Assembly: GCA_035426385.1 (NCBI GenBank)
Contig: DAOLZQ010000007.1
Location: forward strand, 7,067-71,066
Origin: Parvibacillus sp035426385
GTDB taxonomy: Bacteria; Bacteroidota; Bacteroidia; Chitinophagales; Saprospiraceae
DNA length: 64,000 nt
Direction of reading: 5' to 3'
Each line of letters starts with the position of its first letter. The first letter of the stretch is position 1. The notes under the pieces are model-generated. The model was not told the origin of the DNA. It worked only from the letters and a program-made list of their open reading frames with translations, and made no database searches. This document shows, piece after piece, positions 1 to 8,452 of the stretch. A program made the translations under genes and the position numbers.

Positions 1-511
1 TGACCATAGCTCCGTCGTGGAGCGGTGATTCTTTATTGAAGATACTGACGATCAATTGCTTGGTTACTTCCGCATTGATGAGAATCCCACTATCCTCCAG
101 ACCTGGAAAATTGAGGTCTTCGGCCAGCACGATGAGTGCTCCTACCCGTTCTTTGGCCATTCTAAGCATAGAACTATGTAATTGAGCCACCATAGGAGAT
201 TCTTCCAGAGGGGCCTTCATAATTCTGAAAAAGCGACCATTAAAGAAGGGTATGTTACCCTTGACGGCGTTATTTCCAAGCACAAGGAGAAACTTGCGTA
301 TCTCCGGCTGGAAGATGATAACCAAAGCAATCACTCCAACTGATACAAACTGGCCCAGTATCATGGTGAGCAGCTCCATTTTTAAGAGAGTGACGATCCA
401 CCAGGCAATGAAAAGAACGGTAATCCCGAGAAAAATATAGAAAGCAAGCCCACCCTTCAGTAGTTTATAGATCCTGAAGATCAGATAGGCAACAATGATG
501 ATATCCAGCAA
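1..511 (-). CDS. cdaA: Diadenylate cyclase CdaA (partial, C-terminus off the left edge)
   Basis: Makes the second messenger c-di-AMP from two ATP at the inner membrane. Reading the minus strand from about 570 gives hydrophobic segments, then the DAC domain, including a LxxDxxFPGLEDSG-like stretch and, at the window edge, the catalytic-type motif PLHDGAMV. The C-terminal part lies beyond base 1. The frame is open back to a stop at 572-574 but has no ATG, GTG or TTG before TTG at 509-511. The conserved N-terminal text (IGFLSIRLWDLLDI) starts further upstream, so the true start may be a rare ATT at 557-559. Coordinates given use the TTG. It is divergent from the gene at 682 and has its own candidate promoter at 604-638. 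Family assignment is firm; the start is not. Confidence 0.9.
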   Translation of the reverse strand, partial: MLDIIIVAYLIFRIYKLLKGGLAFYIFLGITVLFIAWWIVTLLKMELLTMILGQFVSVGVIALVIIFQPEIRKFLLVLGNNAVKGNIPFFNGRFFRIMKAPLEESPMVAQLHSSMLRMAKERVGALIVLAEDLNFPGLEDSGILINAEVTKQLIVSIFNKESPLHDGAMV

Positions 512-603
512 GTCCCAGAGCCGGATGGAAAGAAAACCTATATCGAATAAATGATTAATGTGCCAGTAACTTTATTGTGAATTATAACTGCTGTGGTTAT
601 GCA

Positions 604-638
604 CAAAAGTAACTACTTTTCATTCAATTTCGATTCAA
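604..638 (-). promoter_or_regulatory. Bacteroidota-type promoter for cdaA
   Basis: On the minus strand TACTTTTG (604-611) fits the TAnnTTTG -7 box, and TTG at 636-638 lies 24 nt upstream, at the long end of the usual spacing. Transcription would start near 597, upstream of both possible cdaA starts. Assigned by motif only. Confidence 0.45.
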
Positions 639-643
639 TATAG

Positions 644-651
644 TATGTTTG
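644..651 (+). promoter_or_regulatory. Candidate -7 box for the gene at 682
   Basis: TATGTTTG matches TAnnTTTG and lies 31 nt before the ATG at 682. No convincing TTTG at the expected upstream distance. It interleaves with the divergent cdaA promoter. Confidence 0.4.
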
Positions 652-681
652 CTATAATTAGCCGTTCCTATAGAATATAGA

Positions 682-1539
682 ATGAAACTAAAAATTGACT
701 TGTTACTGATATTGGGATTCCTAGCATGGGCACACCTTCTTGTTGCACAGCAAGTAATGACCAATGCGCAAGGGGATAAAATCGTCCGCTTCGATGATGG
801 TTCCTGGCGCTACTATGAAGTCGCTGATTCTGTTCTGGAGCAAAATACTAAAGTAAAAGTAATCCCAGATCAAATTTCCACAGAAGATAGTAAATCAACT
901 GAAAAATTAAAACCTTCGACCTCCGGAAATGAGGAAATACAAATTGAAAGGGAAAAAGAAAAAACTAATCGTAAAACAGCACCCACCTCCATTAATAAAA
1001 GTTGGAAAGCACCTGACTTGTTGGAAAATCCACCGCCTTACACCTGTCCAGTTGCCTTTTCCGGCGTAGATCCCTTTACAAACAAAAATCGCACAGATCT
1101 GGAGAAAGAAGTTCTACTTACTTATACTGACCCCGAAGTAAAATCCTATCTCCTGGGCCGAAGCTATATGACTATGGAAGCTTTTATGACAGAGTACATT
1201 GGGAGTCTGCGCTATCTCTCTATCAAGATAACGATCGCTTCTAAAACAGCTCGTGCAGAGTACGGATATGTCAAATCAGGTAGCTTGCTCACTATAAAAT
1301 TACTTAATGGAGAAACTGTAAGTCTATTTACTACCAGCAGTGACATCGGAATCATCGACGACACCAAGAATCAAACTATTTTCAAAATATCATTCCCCCT
1401 TTCGAAAGAAAATCAAAAGTTACTTCAGAATTCGCTTGCTGATAAGCTGCGCCTGACTTGGTCCACCGGTTATGAGGAATATGATATATTCAATGTGGAC
1501 TTCTTTTCAAATCAGCTCAATTGTCTAAATAAAATCTAG
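682..1539 (+). CDS. Secreted protein of unknown function
   Basis: A 285-residue protein. Residues 1-22 form a signal peptide (Lys-rich start, hydrophobic core, cleavage near VAQQ). The mature N-terminus carries a short pattern, QGDKIVRFDDGSWRYYE, that I associate with periplasmic/secreted Bacteroidota proteins. Residues about 60-110 are a low-complexity Lys/Glu/Ser/Thr linker. The C-terminal part (about 115-285) looks like a compact beta-rich domain with several Cys residues (in the YTCPVAF and NQLNCLN segments). I do not recognise the C-terminal domain. miaE follows after 4 nt and so may be co-transcribed. Export is well supported; function is unknown. Confidence 0.75.
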   Translation: MKLKIDLLLILGFLAWAHLLVAQQVMTNAQGDKIVRFDDGSWRYYEVADSVLEQNTKVKVIPDQISTEDSKSTEKLKPSTSGNEEIQIEREKEKTNRKTAPTSINKSWKAPDLLENPPPYTCPVAFSGVDPFTNKNRTDLEKEVLLTYTDPEVKSYLLGRSYMTMEAFMTEYIGSLRYLSIKITIASKTARAEYGYVKSGSLLTIKLLNGETVSLFTTSSDIGIIDDTKNQTIFKISFPLSKENQKLLQNSLADKLRLTWSTGYEEYDIFNVDFFSNQLNCLNKI

Positions 1540-1543
1540 CCCG

Positions 1544-2125
1544 ATGTTGGGATTAAAGTTACCCACAGATCCCCGCTGGGTTGATCTGACCCAAATTTCA
1601 CTCGAGGAGATACTGACTGATCATGCTTATTGTGAGCAAAAAGCAGCTTCCTCTTGTATCAGCCTAATCCAGAATAATCCACATAAGACAGAACTTGTAG
1701 AGCAGGTCGCTCCGGTGGTCACCGAAGAATGGGGACACTTCCGTCAGGTGCTTGCCATGTTGCAAAAGCGGGGTTTGTCCCTCGGCAGACAACGAAAAGA
1801 CGTATACGTACTGGCACTGCGTGAGTTCGAGCGGAAAGGTGGTAGTCCGGGTGAGCGACTCATCGAAAAGTTATTGGTGCAGGCACTGATTGAAGCCCGC
1901 AGTTGTGAACGCTTCCGAATGCTTTCACTCCACCTCGATGATGAAGAACTGCGCAAGTTTTATCATCAATTTATGATCTCAGAAGCCGGGCACTACCGTA
2001 TGTTTCTCGACCTGGCTTACTTATATGGTGAAGAGAAGCAAGTCTCTACTCGTTGGCAAGAGTATCTTCAATACGAAGCGGAAGTAATCCAATCTCTTGA
2101 AGTGCGGGGAGACCGCATTCATTGA
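1544..2125 (+). CDS. miaE: tRNA-(ms2io6A)-hydroxylase MiaE
   Basis: A non-haem diiron monooxygenase that hydroxylates the isopentenyl group of modified adenosine 37 in tRNA. The 193 residues match the family length. Two ExxH-type metal-binding motifs are visible: E31, E62 and H65 in the first half (EEWGH), E117, E147 and H150 in the second (EARSCERF and SEAGHYR). The fold is expected to be a ferritin-like four-helix bundle. It starts 4 nt after the preceding secreted-protein gene, and the next gene follows after 35 nt. The partner enzymes MiaA and MiaB are not in the window. Confident assignment. Confidence 0.92.
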   Translation: MLGLKLPTDPRWVDLTQISLEEILTDHAYCEQKAASSCISLIQNNPHKTELVEQVAPVVTEEWGHFRQVLAMLQKRGLSLGRQRKDVYVLALREFERKGGSPGERLIEKLLVQALIEARSCERFRMLSLHLDDEELRKFYHQFMISEAGHYRMFLDLAYLYGEEKQVSTRWQEYLQYEAEVIQSLEVRGDRIH

Positions 2126-2160
2126 GGCGATGGACTCACCGTTAATTCTGACAGCGTAGA

Positions 2161-3393
2161 ATGCAAGAGCTATCTCGATACAACGCTTGGATATCATTAA
2201 GCATATTCCTGGTCCTCTTTTCAGGGTGTAAATCAGGTGAGTTCTTCAGAAATCACTCTTCTTCGGTTGAAATACCTTTTGAAGTAAACAATAACTTCAT
2301 CATACTTACCTTCAGTGTAAATGGACTAAGCGACAGTAAATTCATTTTTGATACAGGGTCGGAAAATTCGCTCTTTTTTGAAAAATCGGTAGCAGAACTA
2401 ATGGGCTTTCGAATGGTTCGTGAGGTAAAGATCATGGGATCCGATCTGACACAGGAGATTCGTGCCTATATCGCCATCGGCGTGAAGTTTAACACCATAA
2501 ATAATGAGTTTAAGGGGGATATACTGGTGCTGGATGAAGATATTTTTCGATTGGACGAATATTTTGGGTTCCGGGTGAGTGGCATCATTGGCAATAATAT
2601 GTTCAAAAATAAGCAGGTAGAAATCGATTTTGACAAGCGTGTACTGCGACTTTATGAAGAACATCCTACCCCTCCCCTCTCTTCCTACACGCTGACAGAA
2701 AGTATTTGGCAAAATGGAAAACCATATGTCTTTCCAAAATTAGTTAGTCTGCCTACCGACTCAGCACTGGCAGTTAAATTGCTATTTGATACAGGGGCCA
2801 CTCTGGGCTTACTGATTTACAATGCTGAAAGTTCAGGACTTTCCTATCCATCTTCACTGATTCCGGGCAATCTGGGCATGGGAATAGGAGGTCCTATAAA
2901 GGGATACATCGGCCGTATCCACAGCGTCGAACTGGGTGATTTTAAATTAAATAATCTGGTGACTCATTTTCACGCTCTTGACTCTACTCTTCGTATGGCT
3001 GACAAAAGCAAAAAAGACGGGATCCTCGGAAATGGAATCATCAGTAAGTTCAATGTCTATCTGGATTATGTCAATTCGAAGGTCTATCTCAAACCAAATA
3101 AGAGCTATTCACTACCTGTAACATCTGATCGCAGTGGTATGCTGGTCATCTCAGGTGGAATAAATCTGGATCAATTCATAGTCAGAGAAGTTATTGCTAT
3201 ATCTCCGGCTGCTGAAGCGGATATCAGACCCGGTGATATAATCCTGAAAGTCAATGGCTTTAATGTTAAATTTATGACTTTGTCTCAACTGAATGGCTTG
3301 CTCAGCAATCCAAAAAGAGAAAAAGTAAGACTTATATTGATGCGTGGAGCAGAGCGGTTGGAAAGAGTGGTTTTACTTAGGGATCTGATTTGA
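2161..3393 (+). CDS. Retropepsin-like aspartyl protease with C-terminal PDZ domain, lipoprotein
   Basis: A 410-residue protein. Residues 1-23 are a lipoprotein signal with lipobox LFSGC (Cys23), so it is probably anchored in a membrane facing the periplasm or surface. Two pepsin/retropepsin half-sites are seen: FDTGSENS (DTG at 64-66) and FDTGATLG (DTG near 211). The two catalytic Asp are therefore within one chain. A PDZ domain at about 325-405 (AAEADIRPGDIILKVNG) probably binds peptide C-termini. This is the known Bacteroidota architecture aspartyl protease plus PDZ; the substrate is unknown. It ends before the rplU promoter. Confidence 0.85.
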   Translation: MQELSRYNAWISLSIFLVLFSGCKSGEFFRNHSSSVEIPFEVNNNFIILTFSVNGLSDSKFIFDTGSENSLFFEKSVAELMGFRMVREVKIMGSDLTQEIRAYIAIGVKFNTINNEFKGDILVLDEDIFRLDEYFGFRVSGIIGNNMFKNKQVEIDFDKRVLRLYEEHPTPPLSSYTLTESIWQNGKPYVFPKLVSLPTDSALAVKLLFDTGATLGLLIYNAESSGLSYPSSLIPGNLGMGIGGPIKGYIGRIHSVELGDFKLNNLVTHFHALDSTLRMADKSKKDGILGNGIISKFNVYLDYVNSKVYLKPNKSYSLPVTSDRSGMLVISGGINLDQFIVREVIAISPAAEADIRPGDIILKVNGFNVKFMTLSQLNGLLSNPKREKVRLILMRGAERLERVVLLRDLI

Positions 3394-3412
3394 AAAAAAT
3401 ACTTATTACGGA

Positions 3413-3444
3413 TTTTGTTAATTGACCAATAGAACCTATCTTTG
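3413..3444 (+). promoter_or_regulatory. Promoter for rplU-rpmA
   Basis: TTTTG at 3413-3417, 19 nt spacer, then TATCTTTG at 3437-3444. This is a near-perfect match to the Bacteroidota consensus TTTG-N19-24-TAnnTTTG. The rplU ATG is 30 nt downstream. Confidence 0.75.
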
Positions 3445-3473
3445 CCCGATTTTTAAAATAAAAGAATATAACT

Positions 3474-4130
3474 ATGTTTGCTATTGTTTCAATAGCCGGT
3501 CAACAGTTCAAAGTCGAGGAGGGTCAGCAGATCTTCGTCCACCGGTTAGATGCAAAGAAGGGTGACAAGATCACCTTCGACCAGATTCACCTCACAGCTG
3601 ATGGTGGAAATGTAAATGTCGGTACCCCTACACTGAAAGGTATGGGTATCCAGGCTACTGTAATAGAAGAGATGCTCAAGGGCGACAAGGTCATCATCTT
3701 TAAGAAGAAAAGACGCAAAGGCTACAGGCTGAAAAAGGGACACAGACAACAATACACAAAATTGGAAATCAACTCTATTTCAGGTGTTGCTGCAAAGTCT
3801 GAAAAGGCGCAAAGCACGAAGGTAAAAGAAAGTGCACCCTCGACTCAGCCCAAGGCTCCTGAAACGGTGCAAATGGATGATCTGACTATTGTAGAAGGAA
3901 TAGGACCTAAGGTTCAGGAACTATTTAATGCCCACGACATCCATACCTATGCTCAACTTGCTGCTACAGATATAGCTGATCTGAAGAAAATACTGGATAA
4001 TCAGGGTGGAACTTATCAAGCTATGGATCCGGGTACCTGGCCTAAACAAGCTGGAATGGCTGCCGAAGGCAAAATGGACGAATTAAAAGCTTGGCAGGAT
4101 GAAATGCAAGGCGGTAGAAGCGAAGCATAA
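3474..4130 (+). CDS. rplU: Ribosomal protein bL21 fused to a C-terminal helix-hairpin-helix domain
   Basis: Large-subunit ribosomal protein that binds 23S rRNA. Residues 1-103 are a complete bL21 (start FAIVSIAGQQFKVEEG; basic FKKKRRKGYRLKKGHRQ segment at 76-92). The usual protein ends there at about 103 residues. This one continues with a Lys/Ser/Pro linker (about 104-133) and an 80-residue domain. That domain has an HhH signature, LTIVEGIGPKVQELF at 137-151, and a WPKQAGMAAEGKMDELKAWQ tail. It resembles the helix-hairpin-helix modules found in DUF4332-type proteins and appended to other Bacteroidota proteins. The extra domain probably binds nucleic acid (inference). Followed after 31 nt by rpmA, the standard L21-L27 pair. 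The fusion is in one uninterrupted frame with no sign of sequencing error. Confidence 0.95.
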   Translation: MFAIVSIAGQQFKVEEGQQIFVHRLDAKKGDKITFDQIHLTADGGNVNVGTPTLKGMGIQATVIEEMLKGDKVIIFKKKRRKGYRLKKGHRQQYTKLEINSISGVAAKSEKAQSTKVKESAPSTQPKAPETVQMDDLTIVEGIGPKVQELFNAHDIHTYAQLAATDIADLKKILDNQGGTYQAMDPGTWPKQAGMAAEGKMDELKAWQDEMQGGRSEA

Positions 4131-4161
4131 TTATTTATAAATAAATTAAAATTCAAACAAA

Positions 4162-4416
4162 ATGGCACATAAGAAAGGAGTCGGTAGTTCGGATAATGGC
4201 AGGGATAGTTTAAGTAAACGCCTTGGTGTTAAATTATTTGGAGGTGAAGTTGCTATAGCAGGCAATATCATCATCCGTCAGCGCGGTACTAAATACCATC
4301 CAGGTACAAATGTAGGGTTAGGTAAAGATTTTACCATCTATGCACTCACCGATGGCACAGTTGCCTTCCGCAAAGGAAGAAAGGACAGAACATTTGTGGA
4401 TATTGTAGCTCAATAA
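4162..4416 (+). CDS. rpmA: Ribosomal protein bL27
   Basis: 84-residue large-subunit protein whose N-terminal tail reaches towards the peptidyl transferase centre. It starts MAHKKGVGSSDNGRDS, so it already has the mature-type N-terminus, without the cleavable extension found in Firmicutes. Typical motifs RLGVKLFGG and RQRGTKYHPG are seen. Normal length. It is the second gene of the rplU operon and is followed by a strong terminator. Confidence 0.97.
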   Translation: MAHKKGVGSSDNGRDSLSKRLGVKLFGGEVAIAGNIIIRQRGTKYHPGTNVGLGKDFTIYALTDGTVAFRKGRKDRTFVDIVAQ

Positions 4417-4436
4417 TCCCGATTAAAAATCTATAG

Positions 4437-4469
4437 AAAGCCTCACTGAAAACAGTGAGGCTTTTTTTG
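4437..4469 (+). terminator. Rho-independent terminator of rplU-rpmA
   Basis: Stem AAAGCCTCACTG (4437-4448), AAAA loop, and complementary arm 4453-4464, running into a T tract. Perfect 12-bp pairing. Confidence 0.92.
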
Positions 4470-4497
4470 TTACTTTTTTGACTGTTCAAAAAAGTAA
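4470..4497. repeat. Perfect 12-bp palindrome, REP-like intergenic element
   Basis: TTACTTTTTTGA (4470-4481), loop CTGT, and exact reverse complement at 4486-4497. It directly abuts the T tract of the rpmA terminator. The form GTTACTTTTTTG...CAAAAAAGTAA is like short palindromes that recur in intergenic regions of Bacteroidota genomes (recollection, not tested). There is only one copy in this window. Confidence 0.55.
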
Positions 4498-4748
4498 AGA
4501 AATTCTATCGAAGCTATGCGTTTTTTAAAGCATGAGAGTTGAGTATAAGAAGAATGACTAAACTCAAAGTTTACAACTAGTACAATCAGAACGAATGAGG
4601 GAAAAGTGTCCCTACTACGGACAAACCTAGCTCTAGGAAGTAACTTTAGCGAAACTTTTATCCTTATGGGATTAGTTATCTTATTAGTTGACTTTTCTAC
4701 CAATGGCATCCCTAAGGGATGAAAGGCTAGGCCGGTTTAAAATTCCAT
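4498..4748. other. Intergenic region without convincing gene
   Basis: AT-rich spacer between the rpmA terminator and the ostA-like stop codon. It contains a 13-bp palindrome ATCCCTAAGGGAT at 4708-4720. A 79-codon minus-strand frame (4470-4709) crosses the palindrome at 4470-4497 and shows no recognisable protein features. I see no gene. Confidence 0.5.
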
Positions 4749-7043
4749 CTATTTTCTGGATTTCTTGCGAGTACCAGTAGTCTTCTTGATCTTTTTAGGT
4801 TGCTGTTTTACCGCTTTTAGAACAGCAGGCTTTACAGAAGTATCCAATTTGTCAGTAAGTTCGACCGCAAGGACATTAGCACCTTCGTCACGCATCTGCT
4901 GAAGGCTAGTAGGTCGTCGGGCCACTTCCCAACTGAACCCTTTCAACTGAATGTCGGCATGATTCACCTTGTTCATCGGATAGTACTTCCCGTCATTTTG
5001 CCTGTAAAATCGGATGCGATCTAATTTGTTATCCATAAACCAGGCAGTAAGATGGGCACAGTCCATAGTATTGACACCAGTATATTCTTTCTTGTCATTT
5101 TGTGTATAAAATACAGTCCTGGCATTACCATTTACTGTCATCTGAGCTAATTGGCTATCATTCATGTATGCGTGAATATCCGCTCCGGCGATTTGATTGA
5201 AATATACCTGCTCAGGAGTGGTCAGAACAGATGCCTTATCCTTAAGGTGTAGTTCAGAGAGCTGTCTGTTCTTCATATATACGTAGATGGTATCTGCCTT
5301 ATATTGATTGATGGTATCGCTCCAGAGTATGGGTCTATTAAACAGTCGTAGCGTACTATCAAGTGATGAATAGTACAATGAATCACCTGCACCCTGGAAT
5401 TTATTAGAGAAGATCTTCACCTTGTGATATGCCTGGATGATACGTGTACTGTCAGTAGACTCCGAGATTGAAATCGTGTCCTGAGCTAGTTCCGGAAAGG
5501 GCTCCGGCTTTGTCACCGGGCTGGTATCCCCCTTAATCACAAAATCATCGACAGAAATGGGCTGAGTTCCAGCCGGTTCTTTGGGGTCCATACCCTTAGT
5601 CTCTTTCGGTTTTTTGACCTCGGGTTTGTTTCCCTTTGAGTTAGGTGTCGGCTTCTTTTTTACTACGTCTTTGACATTTTTCTTTGGAGCAACAGGTGTT
5701 TTGCGATCACTATTCTTTAGGGTGGTACTGTCAGTATCCATTACATTACTCGAGTCAGCGGAATTTAATAAATCTGATTTTTTCAGTACAAATGATTTCA
5801 AAGTATCTGCCGACAGATAAATGGTATCTGCGGCATCTACCAGACTTACCATCGCCCGCTTGCCATAGGCAACCAGACTGCCCGCCTTACGATCTGTAAG
5901 TGCTTCTTCTGCCCAGATGGTGGACTTATCCTTGATACTATGCCATACTACATTGCCTCTGGAGATGCCCTTGCCGGTCTCATTATTGAATTGGTTAAAT
6001 TCGGCACTCAGTATATTGTCCTTGCTGACCAGCCGTGAGCGACCTTCAGTCACCACAGAATTATTTCGCTTGTCAAACTTTATTCTCGCGCCGTTGAGTG
6101 TAGTCTCCGCATCTTGAAAATAAGCATTACCACTGATATCATAAAAATCGATATTTTCATAATACTTGATCTGTTCCCCTCTGACATATCGCAACGAATC
6201 CACATACCGTGCATCTCCAAAAAGTCCATAGTACCCATTCAGACCATCATATTCCATTTTACGAGCCATCGCTCTGGCATCTCCGGCTTGATACTGAGGA
6301 CTGCCAGTAAAAACACCCTTTCGTGCATCTATGTCATAATACCCACTCTCACAGTACATCTTGGTACCATTGGACTGGGTGATTATAGTCGGACTTAGGA
6401 AATTGACCAGTCGGGTCCTCAAGTTGTAACTCAACTTCAGTGCCTTTATGTTGAAGTCAGGATCATTTACGTATACATTGCCACTGAGTAGCGCATCTTC
6501 GCTAGATGTATTGTACTCGCAGGAGGTACTCTTTACCCAGGTCTTACCATTGGTTACTACCCCACCCTTGTCATAGCGGGCTATCTTTGACCGGATATTG
6601 TACGACAGCTTTTCAGTATAAAGGCGCTGATCGCCTTTGAGAAAGGCCACCCGGGAATATACCTCGCACTGCTTGGTATCGCCATTATAATACAGCGAAT
6701 CACCAAATATGGTGAGAGTATCTCCTTGCTGGATGAGTACATTGCCTTTTGCACGCACTGTATTGTCCGTCTTGTACACCGTGTCGGCATAGAAATATAC
6801 TCCCTTCTGACTAAACTCTACCTTTCCGTAAAACAAGCTCTTCTTACCCCCTTCCAGTACCACTCCATATTGAGCCTGGTCAAAATTTATTATGTCCGTA
6901 GTATCTGCTTTTTGGGCATAGGAAGCCATGCTACTCAGAAGGATGATCAGGAGGATACAGAGTACACGGTGGGTGTATGGAAAGTGGAGTCGGTAGTTCA
7001 GTGAGTTTATATTTTTATATTCATGACGTAAACTTAAGCACAA
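4749..7043 (-). CDS. OstA/LptA-like organic solvent tolerance domain protein
   Basis: A 764-residue exported protein. Near the N-terminus is a signal segment (VLCILLIILLSSMASYAQ), then repeated beta-strand text of the OstA/LptA jellyroll type (for example ADTVYKTDNTVRAKGNVLIQ and DALLSGNVYVNDPDF) to about residue 400. Then follows a Lys/Pro-rich low-complexity linker (about 425-500), and a second OstA-like beta region to about 720. A basic tail (QQPKKIKKTTGTRKKSRK) closes the protein. OstA domains bridge lipopolysaccharide across the periplasm, so a role in LPS transport is likely. The start is a TTG at 7043, with about 25 residues before the signal core. No ATG exists between it and the signal. 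The long linker separates two OstA units. Confidence 0.82.
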   Translation of the reverse strand: MCLSLRHEYKNINSLNYRLHFPYTHRVLCILLIILLSSMASYAQKADTTDIINFDQAQYGVVLEGGKKSLFYGKVEFSQKGVYFYADTVYKTDNTVRAKGNVLIQQGDTLTIFGDSLYYNGDTKQCEVYSRVAFLKGDQRLYTEKLSYNIRSKIARYDKGGVVTNGKTWVKSTSCEYNTSSEDALLSGNVYVNDPDFNIKALKLSYNLRTRLVNFLSPTIITQSNGTKMYCESGYYDIDARKGVFTGSPQYQAGDARAMARKMEYDGLNGYYGLFGDARYVDSLRYVRGEQIKYYENIDFYDISGNAYFQDAETTLNGARIKFDKRNNSVVTEGRSRLVSKDNILSAEFNQFNNETGKGISRGNVVWHSIKDKSTIWAEEALTDRKAGSLVAYGKRAMVSLVDAADTIYLSADTLKSFVLKKSDLLNSADSSNVMDTDSTTLKNSDRKTPVAPKKNVKDVVKKKPTPNSKGNKPEVKKPKETKGMDPKEPAGTQPISVDDFVIKGDTSPVTKPEPFPELAQDTISISESTDSTRIIQAYHKVKIFSNKFQGAGDSLYYSSLDSTLRLFNRPILWSDTINQYKADTIYVYMKNRQLSELHLKDKASVLTTPEQVYFNQIAGADIHAYMNDSQLAQMTVNGNARTVFYTQNDKKEYTGVNTMDCAHLTAWFMDNKLDRIRFYRQNDGKYYPMNKVNHADIQLKGFSWEVARRPTSLQQMRDEGANVLAVELTDKLDTSVKPAVLKAVKQQPKKIKKTTGTRKKSRK

Positions 7044-7143
7044 CCTGCTATTAATAAAAAGTTAAGATGTCATATTGAGAAATAAAAAATTCAGAGGACG
7101 TGCTCTACCCCGCCATATATTCTATATTCACTAAAAAATTACA

Positions 7144-7593
7144 ATGAATATCCATATCAGGACTGCAGTGAAATCAGACTGCCCGCAATTAATGAAGCTC
7201 ATACGCGAACTGGCAGAATTTGAAAGAGCTGCAGACCAAGTTACAGTCACTCCACAGCAATTTGAAGAAAGTGGATTCGGTGACAATCCGGTTTGGTGGG
7301 CCTTTGTGGCTGAAGTAGATGAAAAAATAGTGGGCATGGCGCTATACTATGTGCGGTACTCTACCTGGAAGGGAAGACGTCTCTACCTGGAAGATATCAT
7401 AGTGACTCAAGAGATGAGAGGCCATAAGATTGGTTCTCAGCTCATGGAAGTCATCATCAACGAAGCAAAGGTCGGTGACTATACCGGACTGATGTGGCAG
7501 GCGCTGGACTGGAATCAACCCGCTATAGAATTTTATATTTCCTTAGGTGCCAAAGCGGACAGTGAATGGATCAATTTTCAAATGGATGTATAA
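7144..7593 (+). CDS. GNAT family N-acetyltransferase (SSAT-like)
   Basis: 149 residues covering a single GNAT domain, which transfers acetyl from acetyl-CoA to an amine. The acetyl-CoA loop is seen as QEMRGHKIGSQL (about 93-104). The flanking segments LIRELAEFERAADQV and the C-terminal WNQPAIEFYISLGAK match the spermidine/spermine or thialysine acetyltransferase branch. The substrate cannot be fixed from sequence. It is divergent from the ostA-like gene and convergent with pyrF, so it stands alone. ATG at 7144 gives the normal family N-terminus. Confidence 0.88.
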   Translation: MNIHIRTAVKSDCPQLMKLIRELAEFERAADQVTVTPQQFEESGFGDNPVWWAFVAEVDEKIVGMALYYVRYSTWKGRRLYLEDIIVTQEMRGHKIGSQLMEVIINEAKVGDYTGLMWQALDWNQPAIEFYISLGAKADSEWINFQMDV

Positions 7594-7629
7594 GATAGGT
7601 TATTTACTGATTGTCTTAAATTAATCCAA

Positions 7630-8442
7630 TTAAATTTGATCTGCAAGCAATTGTGCCATTTCTTTGGCAATCTCGCATGCCTTTTCACCTGCCTTCAGGT
7701 CAAAATCATCGCCTGAGCTTGCATAGATAATCTGGCGGGAATAATTGGCTAATATGCCAGCTTCACCCGGAACCAGAATGTGACTGACATCGCTCAATTT
7801 GCCTCCCTGCGCCCCAAATCCGGGAATCAAAAAGAAATAACCGGGCGCTATTGCCCTGATCTGAGTAAGCTCTTCCGCATTCTGAGCGCCAACTACAAAC
7901 ATGATTTGTTCAGGTGACCACTTGCTGACGCATTGGGCTACAACCTCTAAGTATAAGGGGCGGCCAGTAGATAATTCAAGCATTTGAAAATCATTGCTAC
8001 CTGCATTCGAGGTCTTTGCCAGGATTATGGCCATTTTACCCTTACGAGTCAGAAATGGTGCTATGCTATCAGCGCCCATGTAAGGCGAAAGAGTTACTGC
8101 ATTAAATTGCATGCGCTCGAAAAAAGCTCTAGCATAAGCCTCGGCGGTGTTTCCAATATCACCCCGCTTGGCATCTGCGATGGCAAAACATTCTCTTGGA
8201 ATATACTCTATCACACGTTCTAAACTGGCTAATCCTGCCGACCCATTGGCCTCGAAGAAAGCCAGATTGGGCTTGTAAGCCACTGCATATGGCAGAGTAG
8301 CGTCGATAATCCGTTTACAAAATTCAAACATTGGGTCAGCAGCAGATAAAAGCGAGACCGGCAACTTCTCCACTACAGGATCCAATCCAACACAGAGAAA
8401 GGATTGTTTGCTTCTTATTTGATCAGTTAATATTGATAACAT
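7630..8442 (-). CDS. pyrF: Orotidine 5'-phosphate decarboxylase
   Basis: Converts OMP to UMP, the last step of de novo pyrimidine synthesis. The 270 residues fit the longer class II PyrF group. The N-terminal SKQSFLCVGLDPVVEKLP and the catalytic loop AIADAKRGDIGNTA (Asp-x-Lys-x-x-Asp) are both present, as is the phosphate-binding FLIPGFGAQGG. The rhomboid gene lies immediately upstream (10 nt). Confident. Confidence 0.95.
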   Translation of the reverse strand: MLSILTDQIRSKQSFLCVGLDPVVEKLPVSLLSAADPMFEFCKRIIDATLPYAVAYKPNLAFFEANGSAGLASLERVIEYIPRECFAIADAKRGDIGNTAEAYARAFFERMQFNAVTLSPYMGADSIAPFLTRKGKMAIILAKTSNAGSNDFQMLELSTGRPLYLEVVAQCVSKWSPEQIMFVVGAQNAEELTQIRAIAPGYFFLIPGFGAQGGKLSDVSHILVPGEAGILANYSRQIIYASSGDDFDLKAGEKACEIAKEMAQLLADQI

Positions 8443-8452
8443 CCTATTGATT

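Noticed and set aside
4470..4709. 79-codon minus-strand frame after rpmA
   Set aside because: Its 3' end lies in the palindrome at 4470-4497, and no protein features are recognisable.
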